Positions 1 through 7,030 of a DNA stretch of 9,926 nucleotides are shown here, piece after piece. The stretch covers positions 14,997-24,922 of the forward strand of contig DFWB01000278.1 of assembly GCA_002380675.1 (NCBI GenBank). Direction: 5' to 3'. Below the pieces are notes generated by a model, which was not told the DNA's origin, searched no databases, and saw only the letters and a list, made by a program, of their open reading frames with translations. Each line of letters begins with the position of its first letter. Positions within the stretch are counted from its first letter, which is position 1. Source of the stretch: Akkermansiaceae bacterium UBA4145. GTDB lineage: Bacteria; Verrucomicrobiota; Verrucomicrobiia; Verrucomicrobiales; Akkermansiaceae. The position numbers and the translations under genes were made by a program.

Positions 1-1
1 T

Positions 2-514
2 ACTGGAAAGGAGCTCTGGCGGGTGGAGACGATTGGAACTCATTCCACCTCCTGCAGACCGGTTACAGGCCTTGGGATGGTCTACACCACAATGGGCTTC
101 AGTAAGGGCATTCTCCTCGCCGTTCGTCCAGATGGAGAGGGTCACGTTACCGAGAGTCACGTGGCTTGGCGATATACGAAGGCGGCACCGAAAAAGCCAT
201 CCATCCTTATCAGGGGCGACCTTCTTTTCATGATCGATGATGGGGGAGTCGCCGCTTGCCTCGATGCCCGGACGGGTGCCGAAATATGGAAGAAGCGAAT
301 TGGGGGAAACTTCTCAGCCTCTCCCATCATGGCCGGCGAGATGATCTACCTGTTCGACGAAAACGGGAAGGGCACCGTTCTTGCCGCTGAGCGTAATTTC
401 AAGGTCATCTCAACGAACGAACTGGAAGATGGATGTATGGGGTCTCCCGCAGTCTCCGGGGATATGCTCATCGTGAGAACCAAAAAGGCCCTCTATGGCC
501 TGCGCAACCAGTGA
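2..514 (+). CDS. PQQ-binding-like beta-propeller repeat protein, C-terminal fragment
   Basis: This gene enters from the left edge: frame 2 is open from base 2 with no stop before TGA at 512-514, so only about the last 170 residues are seen. A GTG at 23 lies inside a repeat and is not a credible start. The fragment opens with TGKELWRVE, the typical end of a PQQ-like propeller blade (x-TG-x-x-LW-x). Further blade units follow: ACLDARTGAEIWKKR, then SASPIMAGEMIYLFDENG, then SPAVSGDMLIVRTKKALYGL. The C-terminal part aligns by eye with the end of the + gene at 2349-3875 (HVAW/HIAW, SASPI/SASPV, a closing L-Y-G/W-A-Y), so the two look paralogous. Proteins of this kind are normally exported, but the N-terminus is missing here. 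PQQ binding is not shown; the blades are BamB-like scaffolds. It is convergent with the next gene, with a 12-base gap. Family call firm, function unknown. Confidence 0.85.
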   Translation, partial: TGKELWRVETIGTHSTSCRPVTGLGMVYTTMGFSKGILLAVRPDGEGHVTESHVAWRYTKAAPKKPSILIRGDLLFMIDDGGVAACLDARTGAEIWKKRIGGNFSASPIMAGEMIYLFDENGKGTVLAAERNFKVISTNELEDGCMGSPAVSGDMLIVRTKKALYGLRNQ

Positions 515-526
515 GCAGGTCCGGTA

Positions 527-2050
527 TTATTTCCCGAAAGCGTAAAGATGGTTCTGGGTCTGGACGTATAAGGTCCCATTGGCCGCCACCAAGCTGGAAT
601 AAATAGGGCCTGAGAACTCAGCAGTTCCAACCTCTTCAAGATTACGTCCCTCTTTCAGGATAATCACTTCCCCATCTTCTGTCCCAATATAGATCCGGCC
701 GTCTGCCACCAGAGTGGAACCCCAGATTCGACTCAGCGTATCGTGAACCCAAAGCGCCTTACCGGAGCCGGCATCAACACAATGAATCTGACCGGTGAAA
801 TCCGCAATGTAAACGAGGCCATCCTTCACGGAGGGAGTTGAGAGAGAGCGATTAATCTTCTTGTAGGTCCAATCCGGCCTTCCCGTTTCTGCATCTACGC
901 AACTGAGCATCCCCACTCCATCTCCATTTTCCGGGTCCTGCCCGACCGTCACGAACACCTTTCCCTTATGATAAACCGGGGTTCCCACAATTTCACTCGG
1001 CCCCCGGTAGGACGGGTAGTCCCGGGGCTTACCGTCCTCATCAACCCGATATTCCGGAGGATTGGCATCTACCCGCCAGTCCTCCTGCAGGACAGGGCTG
1101 CCTTCATCTGACTTTTTCCCTGCAGGATCAAATGCATGCAGGAAGCCATCTCCGCCCCCGAAGAATATCGCAGGGCGACCACGCCGTTCCCCAATGCAGG
1201 GTGAAGACCAATTGCAATGCATTGTTGCCGCCGAGATCCCAGCCTGCTCGATACCCTCAAGCTTTCCAGTTATTGCATTCAACGTGATCAAGGCAGGCGC
1301 CTTCGGAGAAGGGATATGATCATGCTCTTCATTGATTCCATTCGAAGTTGTCGCCACAATCTTTCCCTCCACCAAGGCAGCGGAGCTACTCGTGATATTA
1401 TGTGGAACAACTCCAAGCTCCTTGATCATGTCATAAGTCCATAAAATATCGGCATCCGTAGGCCCCACATCAGCTGCCTTCTTACCTGGCCCCGCCATAT
1501 ATTGACCCTCGCTCTGAATCCCCTGATTCCCATTAGCCAGCCCCTTCAGGTCGAGACAAGCAACCTCTCCCCGATTGGTCATGACATACCCCCGCTCTCC
1601 TTCAATCAGCGTAGACGAGCAGATCCCAAGGTATTCCCAGTCTACCTCATCCCCGCCCGGAAGCTTAGGTACGGTCAACTGCCAGAGAAACTCCCCGTCC
1701 TTTTCCCGGAAAGCCATCACTACTCCACGGTCCCCTGCAATGGATGGGTTTCTTGGCTTCTCGTTATTCGTTCCCACCAGAACCACTCCACTGCCCACAG
1801 TTGGCGTTCCATATGACTCTGAGCCAAGGGCAACGACCCATTTGCATCCCTTGGCACTCGCAAGGTTAATCTCTCCTTCTCGGTCCTCCCTCTCCTCGCC
1901 TCCGGAAATCTCCAGTGGCAAATCCAGCTCAGGGGAAACCATATTCTTATCTGGGCTCCCCCCCCACTGTGCCCACGGAACCGCAGGGCAATAATTGGCG
2001 CAGAGGAGAAAAAATCCGCTCACAATAAATTTAATGTTTCTCGAGGCCAT
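527..2050 (-). CDS. Exported PQQ-binding-like beta-propeller repeat protein
   Basis: The call is a 507-residue predicted periplasmic or secreted beta-propeller. I chose ATG at 2050 because it places a clean signal peptide at the N-terminus: MASRNIK, then the hydrophobic FIVSGFFLLCANYC, with cleavage likely near PWA|QW (residue 27). An in-frame GTG at 2086 would add 12 residues ahead of this peptide. Neither start has a convincing Shine-Dalgarno. The mature protein begins with WAQWGG, a variant of the W-x-Q-W-R-G-P opening common in such proteins of planctomycetes and verrucomicrobia. Residues ~200-310 carry features I recognise from that family: DADILWTYDM, ELGVVPHN, TSNGINEEH, IPSPKAPA and FFGGGDGFLHAFDP. 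Residues ~350-400 contain RGPSEIVGTPV and GQDPENGDGVGML. Blade repeats ending in D-A-x-[TS]-G-x-x-x-W are at ~385-394 and ~426-434. No sign of a true PQQ dehydrogenase active site was recognised. It may bind a partner protein or ligand; function unknown. Divergent from the next + gene. Confidence 0.9.
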   Translation of the reverse strand: MASRNIKFIVSGFFLLCANYCPAVPWAQWGGSPDKNMVSPELDLPLEISGGEEREDREGEINLASAKGCKWVVALGSESYGTPTVGSGVVLVGTNNEKPRNPSIAGDRGVVMAFREKDGEFLWQLTVPKLPGGDEVDWEYLGICSSTLIEGERGYVMTNRGEVACLDLKGLANGNQGIQSEGQYMAGPGKKAADVGPTDADILWTYDMIKELGVVPHNITSSSAALVEGKIVATTSNGINEEHDHIPSPKAPALITLNAITGKLEGIEQAGISAATMHCNWSSPCIGERRGRPAIFFGGGDGFLHAFDPAGKKSDEGSPVLQEDWRVDANPPEYRVDEDGKPRDYPSYRGPSEIVGTPVYHKGKVFVTVGQDPENGDGVGMLSCVDAETGRPDWTYKKINRSLSTPSVKDGLVYIADFTGQIHCVDAGSGKALWVHDTLSRIWGSTLVADGRIYIGTEDGEVIILKEGRNLEEVGTAEFSGPIYSSLVAANGTLYVQTQNHLYAFGK

Positions 2051-2233
2051 GGCTGTAGTCTGGATAAGTTCAAACGGCCTTTCCACGCCTAAACTTGCAA
2101 CGCCGTAAAAACCTTCGGCATTCTAGCCAGCTTTTTCCCCAGTAGCATGACAGCTATAATGAGCCAATATCGCTGGAATCGTAGAACCTCCGCGTAGAAA
2201 GCCTTCATCCCATACGAACAGGGTCTCTTCCTT

Positions 2234-2291
2234 ATTCTGCCTCAAAAGCAGAATCTCCCGCATTGCTACGGGAGGACGGAGACGTGTCTCC
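2234..2291. repeat. Three consecutive inverted repeats (possible leader structure)
   Basis: Three short inverted repeats follow one another almost without spacing. The first is a 7-bp stem with a 7-base loop (2234-2254). The second is a 6-bp stem with an 8-base loop (2255-2274). The third has 6-bp arms with a 2-base centre (2278-2291). TCTC at 2287-2290 can also pair with GAGA at 2293-2296, so alternative folds compete. No run of T follows on either strand, so they do not look like simple intrinsic terminators. The block ends 57 bases before the preferred start of the + gene. It may be operator sites or a structured 5' leader; the palindromes are seen directly, the role is inference. Confidence 0.45.
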
Positions 2292-2333
2292 TGAGAGTGC
2301 TGCGAAAATCTCCTTGGTTCCTTGCCGGAGCAC

Positions 2334-2340
2334 AGGGAAG
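2334..2340 (+). promoter_or_regulatory. Ribosome binding site deciding the GTG start at 2349
   Basis: AGGGAAG lies 8 bases before GTG at 2349. It is the reason for preferring that start over TTG at 2322, which has only pyrimidine-rich sequence in front of it. The motif also lies on the 3' side of a possible hairpin (2312-2317 pairing with 2344-2349, and TTCC 2318-2321 with GGAA 2336-2339) that would cover it. Confidence 0.45.
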
Positions 2341-2348
2341 ATTCCAAG

Positions 2349-3875
2349 GTGAGCAGAATTTTGATCCTGACCAGTATCCTCATGATTTCACTGGGATACG
2401 GTGGTGAGACCACGAAGAAGACTTGGAATCAGTTCCGGGGCCCAGATGGCTCCGGAGTCATGGAGGAGTCCAAACCCCCGGTCATGATTCAGCCTGGCGA
2501 CTTGGCCTGGAAAGCCGCCCTCCCCGCTGGTCTCTCGTCCCCTGTCATTGCCGGAGACCGAATTTTTCTTACGGCTTTCGATGAGGGACGACTCTTCACC
2601 ATCGCCCTTGATCGCAGAAACGGCAAGGAACTCTGGCGTCGTGCGGCGCCAGAAAGACCTCTCCAAAAGGTTCATAAGGCAAACACCCCTGCCTCTCCCT
2701 CTGCCCTTGTCGACAAAGAAAAAGTCTACGTCTATTTCGGATCTTATGGCCTTCTTGCCTACCAACACGACGGGACGGAGGTCTGGAAGAAACCCCTGCA
2801 GACCTCAAAAAGCCTTTATGGAGCCTCTACATCTCCGATTGCCTATAAAGACCTTCTCATTCTTGTTACAGATGATGATGCTAATCTCGAGAACAGTAGA
2901 GTGAGCCGTTCCCGGGTCCTCGCATTCAGCCGGGCTAACGGGAAACTGGTATGGGAAACCGCACGGCCTTTCCTGCGAAGTGGCTGGTCGACTCCGACAA
3001 TCTGGAGACACAACGATGCTGACGAGCTTGTGGTCCTTGGGCATGGGCGGGTCGTTGGCTACAACCCCCTGACCGGTCAGGAAAAATGGTTCGCAAAAGG
3101 CTTCTCACGCGAGACCATCGCCATTCCGGTCCAGGGCAGAGACCGAATCTACATTTCTTCTGCGCAACTTGGTGGGGTATCCGACGCCGAGATCGACCCC
3201 AAGCCCTTCTGGGACTCCATGTTGAAATTCGACAAGAATAAGGATGGCAAAGTTGGCAGGGACGAGATTACCGAAAATTTCACGTGGCCTCTGCGACCTG
3301 AGCTGCCTCTGGGACACCCGGGATGGGGTATTCCTCTGCCCTCTGACCCGGCACGCCGGCGCGAGCGTCAACAGGGAATCTTCGGGTGGGCCGACAAGAA
3401 CCGCGACAACCTGTGGACGGAGCAGGAGTTGTCTGCCCATATCACGAACCGCCCGGGAAGGCCGATTCTCATGGCTATTACCCCGGGAGGACGGGGCGAG
3501 CTCGGGAAAGAACATATCGCCTGGGAACTCAACCGCAGTGTACCAGAGATTCCCTCTCCTCTTTTCTATCGTGACCGAATCTACATGGTTCGAAATGGGG
3601 GAACACTTGCTGCGGTAGACCCAGAGACAGGTAAACTCAGCCACCGTGGACGTCTTGGAGGAACAGGGCAATATAGTGCATCCCCGGTTGCGGCTAATGG
3701 ACATCTCTACCTGCTCTCCGACCAGGGAACTCTCTCCGTGGTGAAAGCTGGCAGCAAGTTCGAGATGGCACATCGTTTTCAGCTGCCTGAGTCCGCATCC
3801 GTTTCCCCGGCTCTGGACCATGATACGATTTATATCCGCGGAACTGGCCATCTCTGGGCCTACCGCCGCCGATAA
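2349..3875 (+). CDS. Exported PQQ-like beta-propeller protein with paired EF-hands
   Basis: The call is a 508-residue predicted exported beta-propeller. GTG at 2349 is preferred because AGGGAAG precedes it and the product then begins directly with a signal peptide (SRILILTSILMISLGYGG); TTG at 2322 would add nine charged residues in front. WNQFRGPDGSG (residues ~26-36) is the hallmark opening of these proteins. Blades follow with TIALDRRNGKELWRR (~84-98), AFSRANGKLVWE (~192-203) and AAVDPETGKL (~421-430). Between blades are two canonical EF-hand loops: DKNKDGKVGRDE (~295-306) and DKNRDNLWTEQE (~349-360). Both have acidic or Asn residues at positions 1, 3 and 5 and Glu at 12; the second has Asn instead of Gly at position 6. 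This implies calcium binding, probably stabilising the fold or a partner contact. It is a paralogue of the fragment at 2-514, which in the visible part has no EF-hand. Ligand and partner unknown; PQQ as cofactor is not supported. Confidence 0.9.
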   Translation: MSRILILTSILMISLGYGGETTKKTWNQFRGPDGSGVMEESKPPVMIQPGDLAWKAALPAGLSSPVIAGDRIFLTAFDEGRLFTIALDRRNGKELWRRAAPERPLQKVHKANTPASPSALVDKEKVYVYFGSYGLLAYQHDGTEVWKKPLQTSKSLYGASTSPIAYKDLLILVTDDDANLENSRVSRSRVLAFSRANGKLVWETARPFLRSGWSTPTIWRHNDADELVVLGHGRVVGYNPLTGQEKWFAKGFSRETIAIPVQGRDRIYISSAQLGGVSDAEIDPKPFWDSMLKFDKNKDGKVGRDEITENFTWPLRPELPLGHPGWGIPLPSDPARRRERQQGIFGWADKNRDNLWTEQELSAHITNRPGRPILMAITPGGRGELGKEHIAWELNRSVPEIPSPLFYRDRIYMVRNGGTLAAVDPETGKLSHRGRLGGTGQYSASPVAANGHLYLLSDQGTLSVVKAGSKFEMAHRFQLPESASVSPALDHDTIYIRGTGHLWAYRRR

Positions 3876-3884
3876 GGCTCCTCG

Positions 3885-3907
3885 GGATTAACCTGTATTT
3901 TTAATCC
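3885..3907. terminator. Possible hairpin between convergent genes
   Basis: GGATTAA (3885-3891) and TTAATCC (3901-3907) form a 7-bp stem with a 9-base loop in the 25-base space between the convergent genes ending at 3875 and 3901. The right arm overlaps the minus-strand stop codon and the last codons. The stem is AT-rich and no T tract follows outside it on either strand, so termination is only a possibility suggested by position. Confidence 0.2.
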
Positions 3908-6870
3908 AGCGGATCCAATTCAAAGAGCTCTCCGGCCGATTTCTCCGATTGGAAAATTCTTTCGATTTCCTCCGGTAACAGGGCCCGACGCCAAAGCGCA
4001 ACGTCATCAATCTTACCAGAATGATGCTGTTGATCATCAGAGTTGCGCCCGATGCAAAGCCCCGAGGAAGCTCCGATGGTCTTCCCCTCAAGCAGGGCCG
4101 CAGCACCCTTCTCCGCTGCCAACGCTCCATCGATGAATACCTGAATCCTGCTACTATCTCGTTCAACAACAACCGCCACGTGGTGCCACTCTCCGTTCAC
4201 GAGGCTTTCGTATTTGGCCGTAAGGTCCGAGCCAGAATCACCATCACTAACGCGAAAGGTCAGCCCCGTGCCATCCTTCTGAAGCCAAAGCGCCCAACCC
4301 GCCTTCTGATCCGAACCGGCACCCGCGGAGATCAATCTCCTTGCCTGGCCGTCGGTGGACCCGGGATTTCTAGTGAACCAAAGACTCGCCGTAAAGGATT
4401 GGTCCGCGATCGCGAACTCATTCTTGCTTCCGATATCGAGGCTGCCTCCACCAAATTCATGGGCCTCCCCGAATCTGCCCTTGTCTACCACCTTCACCTC
4501 TCCCTTGATCATGGCGTCTTCGATCGGCAACTCATGTTTGCTTGGCTCCCTTCTAACCGACTCCTCGGGCAATTCATCGTCTTTGCGTAAGCCGACGAGC
4601 TGAGCAAGAATGAGCATGTCGGTGCTCGCACAACCGGTATTTGTTGCATTGGGCTTACTCTTCTCCCCGTCATTAAGGGCATGAATTGCCAAAACATTAG
4701 TCCCCTTCACTAGTTGGCTGACCCGTCGCGCACTGAGCCTGATTGCCTCTGCTTTGACCGCGTCACTATCGTTCCTCTTCTTCGCGGACCCGGAGTTCCA
4801 TAGGAAAGGGAAGGGCGCATTCCTGCTGCCCAGTTCCGAACCGTTCAGGTAGGCCTTAAATCCATCGTCGTAATAAATATAAAGCGCAAGTTGTTCGTAG
4901 GCCTTTGGGTCCTTTACCTCGAACGGAATTCGCAGATAGAGACTATGTGGGTGCTGCCCCTTTGCTGTTTCAATCCGAGTCTCAAGGAGCTCTTTGAACG
5001 CTCCCGGAACATCCTCATAGCCAATGCCATTGCTCCCATCAAGCCAGCCGTTTGAGTCGTCAAACCCAGGCCTCTCCCACTTCAGCGCTCCCGGGTCAGC
5101 AGCCGGCCGAAGGTAACGCAAGGGCTGACCTTTCATGATGAGCTTCTCCTCGACTCCCCGCTCCGTCACCGTAAAACGCGATAGGGCTGTGGAGGCCCGG
5201 CGATCGAGAGGCCAGTAGGCGGTCAGGCCCTCACTCATACTTTCCGGAGCCTTTCGATCCAGCTGCTCTTCAGTAGTGCTGCCGGGCGCTGTCGGATCCG
5301 TCGGGGTAGACTCGGAATCCCCTGGCGAGGGGCTCCCTGCAATCGCCGCTCCACTACTGCCCACCTCGCGCACCAGAGAAAGCGTGCCGCCCAACCCGGG
5401 ACCAGACCAAGTCAGACTAAGCCCCGGGCTCTGCTCCCCGCCCTGCTGAAAATATTCTACACGGAATGGTGCATGGCCCTTTCTACAAAGAACTCGGGCT
5501 GATTCTTGCGATCCTGAAATCGAGGAGACCTGCTCTTCCCCGTAGATAAGGAGAGCTGCACCAGACGAAGCCTCAAGAGAGAACTTGTAGAATCCTCTCT
5601 CTGGAACACGCAAGTAACCCTCCCACACCAGTCCCGAAGGCTCGTTACCTGCAGCTCCGAGATCCAGCATGCCCTCTGGCATTGGCTTGCCTGAATTCAA
5701 TTCACCAGCCTCTGACCGAAGCTCTGCAAGACTTCTAAAATTTTTCCCGAATCGTTGAACGATCAAATCTCTAATCGGACCCTGCACCGTATCCACTCGC
5801 TCAACCTCTTTCGTGGGAGCCGTATTCGTCAGAACTCTTTCAGGACTCTGGGGTATCGTCTCTCCTTCGACTCCTGCATCACCCTCTTCGCCCTGCATCA
5901 TACCGATAGCGATGATCCCAATCAGGATAGTGACAAGGGCAGCGATGCTCAGAACCCAAGGGAGGCTGGACTTGGGCTGTGAAACCGAGCTCCCTATACC
6001 TGTCGCCGGACGCCCTCCCGTTCCGGGCATTCCCATGACTAAGTGTCCCTGGCCTCCGGCCACGACCTCCCCAACCTTCGGAAGATGCGCGAGGGCAAGC
6101 TGTGGCGCTGCCGCAGGACCGGGAGCATCTGCCGCCTTCCCAGCATCAACGACCTGCACGAAGTATGGGAGAATCTCTAGGCCGGCCTGCTGGAGGTCTC
6201 TCTTGTAGGCTTCTACGTCAAAAGCTACCCTGCGAAAGAAAACTGTTTGGGTTGCGTCATCATAGATGACATAGCTGGCTCTAACGTCTGTGGTCCGGGG
6301 TTCACCAACAGACCCCACGTTGACAAGATAGCGCTGTCCTCGCTCCAGCTGAAAATCCTTCGGAGCCAACTGCGTTACTGCTCCACCTCGCTTTGACATC
6401 GAATACGCAAGCGGCAGATGGGTGTGACCAATGAACCCGAGGGACTCGACCATTGCCTCCAGATTGGCCTTCGCGGATGAAACCCCCTCCACGTAGCCGA
6501 ACTCCCCGGGCTGTACTACCTCGGCATGAACGAAGTAGACGTCCGGGCCATTCATCTGGAGGGGCACCTGCCCGAGAAATTGTAGGGCGTCATTATCGAG
6601 CTGCTCCCTTGTCCATTCGATAACAACCCGCGCGCGATCGTTAAAGATCGAGGGATCGAGTCGACCACAGGCTGCCGCATCGTGATTCCCCAGAACGAAA
6701 TTAGCGGTTACAGCCCTGACCCCTGCGAGCACCTCAAGAGGCTTCGGCCCGTAACCAACTACATCACCGAGGCAGACCAGAGTATCCACGCCCTGCTGCG
6801 CGATATCTGCAAGCACCGCCTCCCACGCCTGCCAGTTGGCATGGACATCCGAGAAAATGGCATAACGCAT
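3901..6870 (-). CDS. Membrane-anchored metallophosphoesterase fused to PA14, jelly-roll and LamG modules
   Basis: The protein has 989 residues. Residues 1-~235 are a calcineurin-like metallophosphoesterase of the YfcE/MJ0936 type with all metal-site blocks: SDVHAN (7-12), GDVVGYGP (35-42), GNHD (61-64), a lone His at 115, GHTH (148-151) and NVGSVGEPR (184-192). A Gly/Ala/Pro-rich linker (~242-300) leads to one membrane helix (~304-325). Lysine lies before it and acidic residues after it, so the enzyme should be cytoplasmic and the rest outside. Outside are a PA14-like domain (~375-500; WEGYLRVPERGFYKFSLEAS, GHAPFRVEYFQQGG), a Ser/Thr/Pro linker (~505-545), a LamG opening GLTAYWPLD (548-556), a module with FDDSNGW, GIGYED, YYDDGFKAYLNG and GTNVLAIHALN (~575-757), and the LamG remainder (~795-975; NGEWHHVAVV, IDDVALWRRAL). 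The start is set by MRYAIFSDVH; no Shine-Dalgarno is visible. The substrate could be a phosphodiester, nucleotide or phosphoprotein. The sensor role is inferred from layout. Confidence 0.9.
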   Translation of the reverse strand: MRYAIFSDVHANWQAWEAVLADIAQQGVDTLVCLGDVVGYGPKPLEVLAGVRAVTANFVLGNHDAAACGRLDPSIFNDRARVVIEWTREQLDNDALQFLGQVPLQMNGPDVYFVHAEVVQPGEFGYVEGVSSAKANLEAMVESLGFIGHTHLPLAYSMSKRGGAVTQLAPKDFQLERGQRYLVNVGSVGEPRTTDVRASYVIYDDATQTVFFRRVAFDVEAYKRDLQQAGLEILPYFVQVVDAGKAADAPGPAAAPQLALAHLPKVGEVVAGGQGHLVMGMPGTGGRPATGIGSSVSQPKSSLPWVLSIAALVTILIGIIAIGMMQGEEGDAGVEGETIPQSPERVLTNTAPTKEVERVDTVQGPIRDLIVQRFGKNFRSLAELRSEAGELNSGKPMPEGMLDLGAAGNEPSGLVWEGYLRVPERGFYKFSLEASSGAALLIYGEEQVSSISGSQESARVLCRKGHAPFRVEYFQQGGEQSPGLSLTWSGPGLGGTLSLVREVGSSGAAIAGSPSPGDSESTPTDPTAPGSTTEEQLDRKAPESMSEGLTAYWPLDRRASTALSRFTVTERGVEEKLIMKGQPLRYLRPAADPGALKWERPGFDDSNGWLDGSNGIGYEDVPGAFKELLETRIETAKGQHPHSLYLRIPFEVKDPKAYEQLALYIYYDDGFKAYLNGSELGSRNAPFPFLWNSGSAKKRNDSDAVKAEAIRLSARRVSQLVKGTNVLAIHALNDGEKSKPNATNTGCASTDMLILAQLVGLRKDDELPEESVRREPSKHELPIEDAMIKGEVKVVDKGRFGEAHEFGGGSLDIGSKNEFAIADQSFTASLWFTRNPGSTDGQARRLISAGAGSDQKAGWALWLQKDGTGLTFRVSDGDSGSDLTAKYESLVNGEWHHVAVVVERDSSRIQVFIDGALAAEKGAAALLEGKTIGASSGLCIGRNSDDQQHHSGKIDDVALWRRALLPEEIERIFQSEKSAGELFELDPLD

Positions 6871-6943
6871 GAAATTCCGGTTGGTCAGGTGAAACTCGCC
6901 GATGGTCTATCCAATGCCGATGCGCTTGCCAACCTTGCACTTT

Positions 6944-6959
6944 ATCAGGGTGCCCTGAT
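6944..6959. promoter_or_regulatory. Candidate operator palindrome upstream of the phosphoesterase gene
   Basis: ATCAGGG (6944-6950) and CCCTGAT (6953-6959) are perfect 7-bp arms separated by TG. The site lies 74-89 bases upstream of the minus-strand ATG at 6870, inside the 160-base gap after the PDZ gene. A two-base centre suits a dimeric DNA-binding protein better than an RNA hairpin. I cannot name a regulator and see no clear promoter boxes. The rest of 6871-7030 shows only an unclear plus-strand open frame. Confidence 0.35.
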
Positions 6960-7030
6960 GAGAAAATGCCTTCAGGACCCAGAGATTCTTACCTTTGTGA
7001 AACTCCGTTGAATACCTACTATGATCGAAC

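Larger units (their letters stand above)
2051..2348. promoter_or_regulatory. Divergent intergenic region with clustered inverted repeats
   Basis: This ~300-base stretch separates two divergently transcribed propeller genes and so should hold both promoters and both leaders. I could not pick out convincing -35/-10 pairs. It does contain several inverted repeats. AACGCCG (2099-2105) faces CGGCATT (2116-2122) with one G-T pair. ATTCTGC (2234-2240) faces GCAGAAT (2248-2254). CTCCCG (2255-2260) faces CGGGAG (2269-2274). GGAGAC (2278-2283) faces GTCTCC (2286-2291). CCTTGG (2312-2317) faces CCAAGG (2344-2349). A minus-strand open frame (2123-2413) covers most of the region but shows no recognisable protein and has no good start, so I do not call it a gene. 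Confidence 0.5.

Noticed and set aside
2123..2413. 96-residue minus-strand open frame in the divergent intergenic region
   Set aside because: No recognisable protein features, no ribosome site, its first part overlaps the signal-peptide region of the + gene, and the area is full of inverted repeats that explain it better as regulatory DNA.
3105..3851. 248-residue minus-strand frame inside the EF-hand propeller gene
   Set aside because: It is an antisense shadow: the + frame has clear blade and EF-hand motifs throughout, while the antisense translation has irregular composition and no domain.
527..3875. True PQQ-dependent dehydrogenases (quinoproteins)
   Set aside because: I saw no vicinal Cys pair or the catalytic Asp/Glu/Asn set of methanol or alcohol dehydrogenases; the lengths and blade motifs fit BamB-like propellers, for which PQQ binding is only a family name.
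4021..4590. 189-residue plus-strand frame opposite the LamG part of the phosphoesterase gene
   Set aside because: It is fully antisense to a well-supported domain, with basic low-information residues and no start signal.
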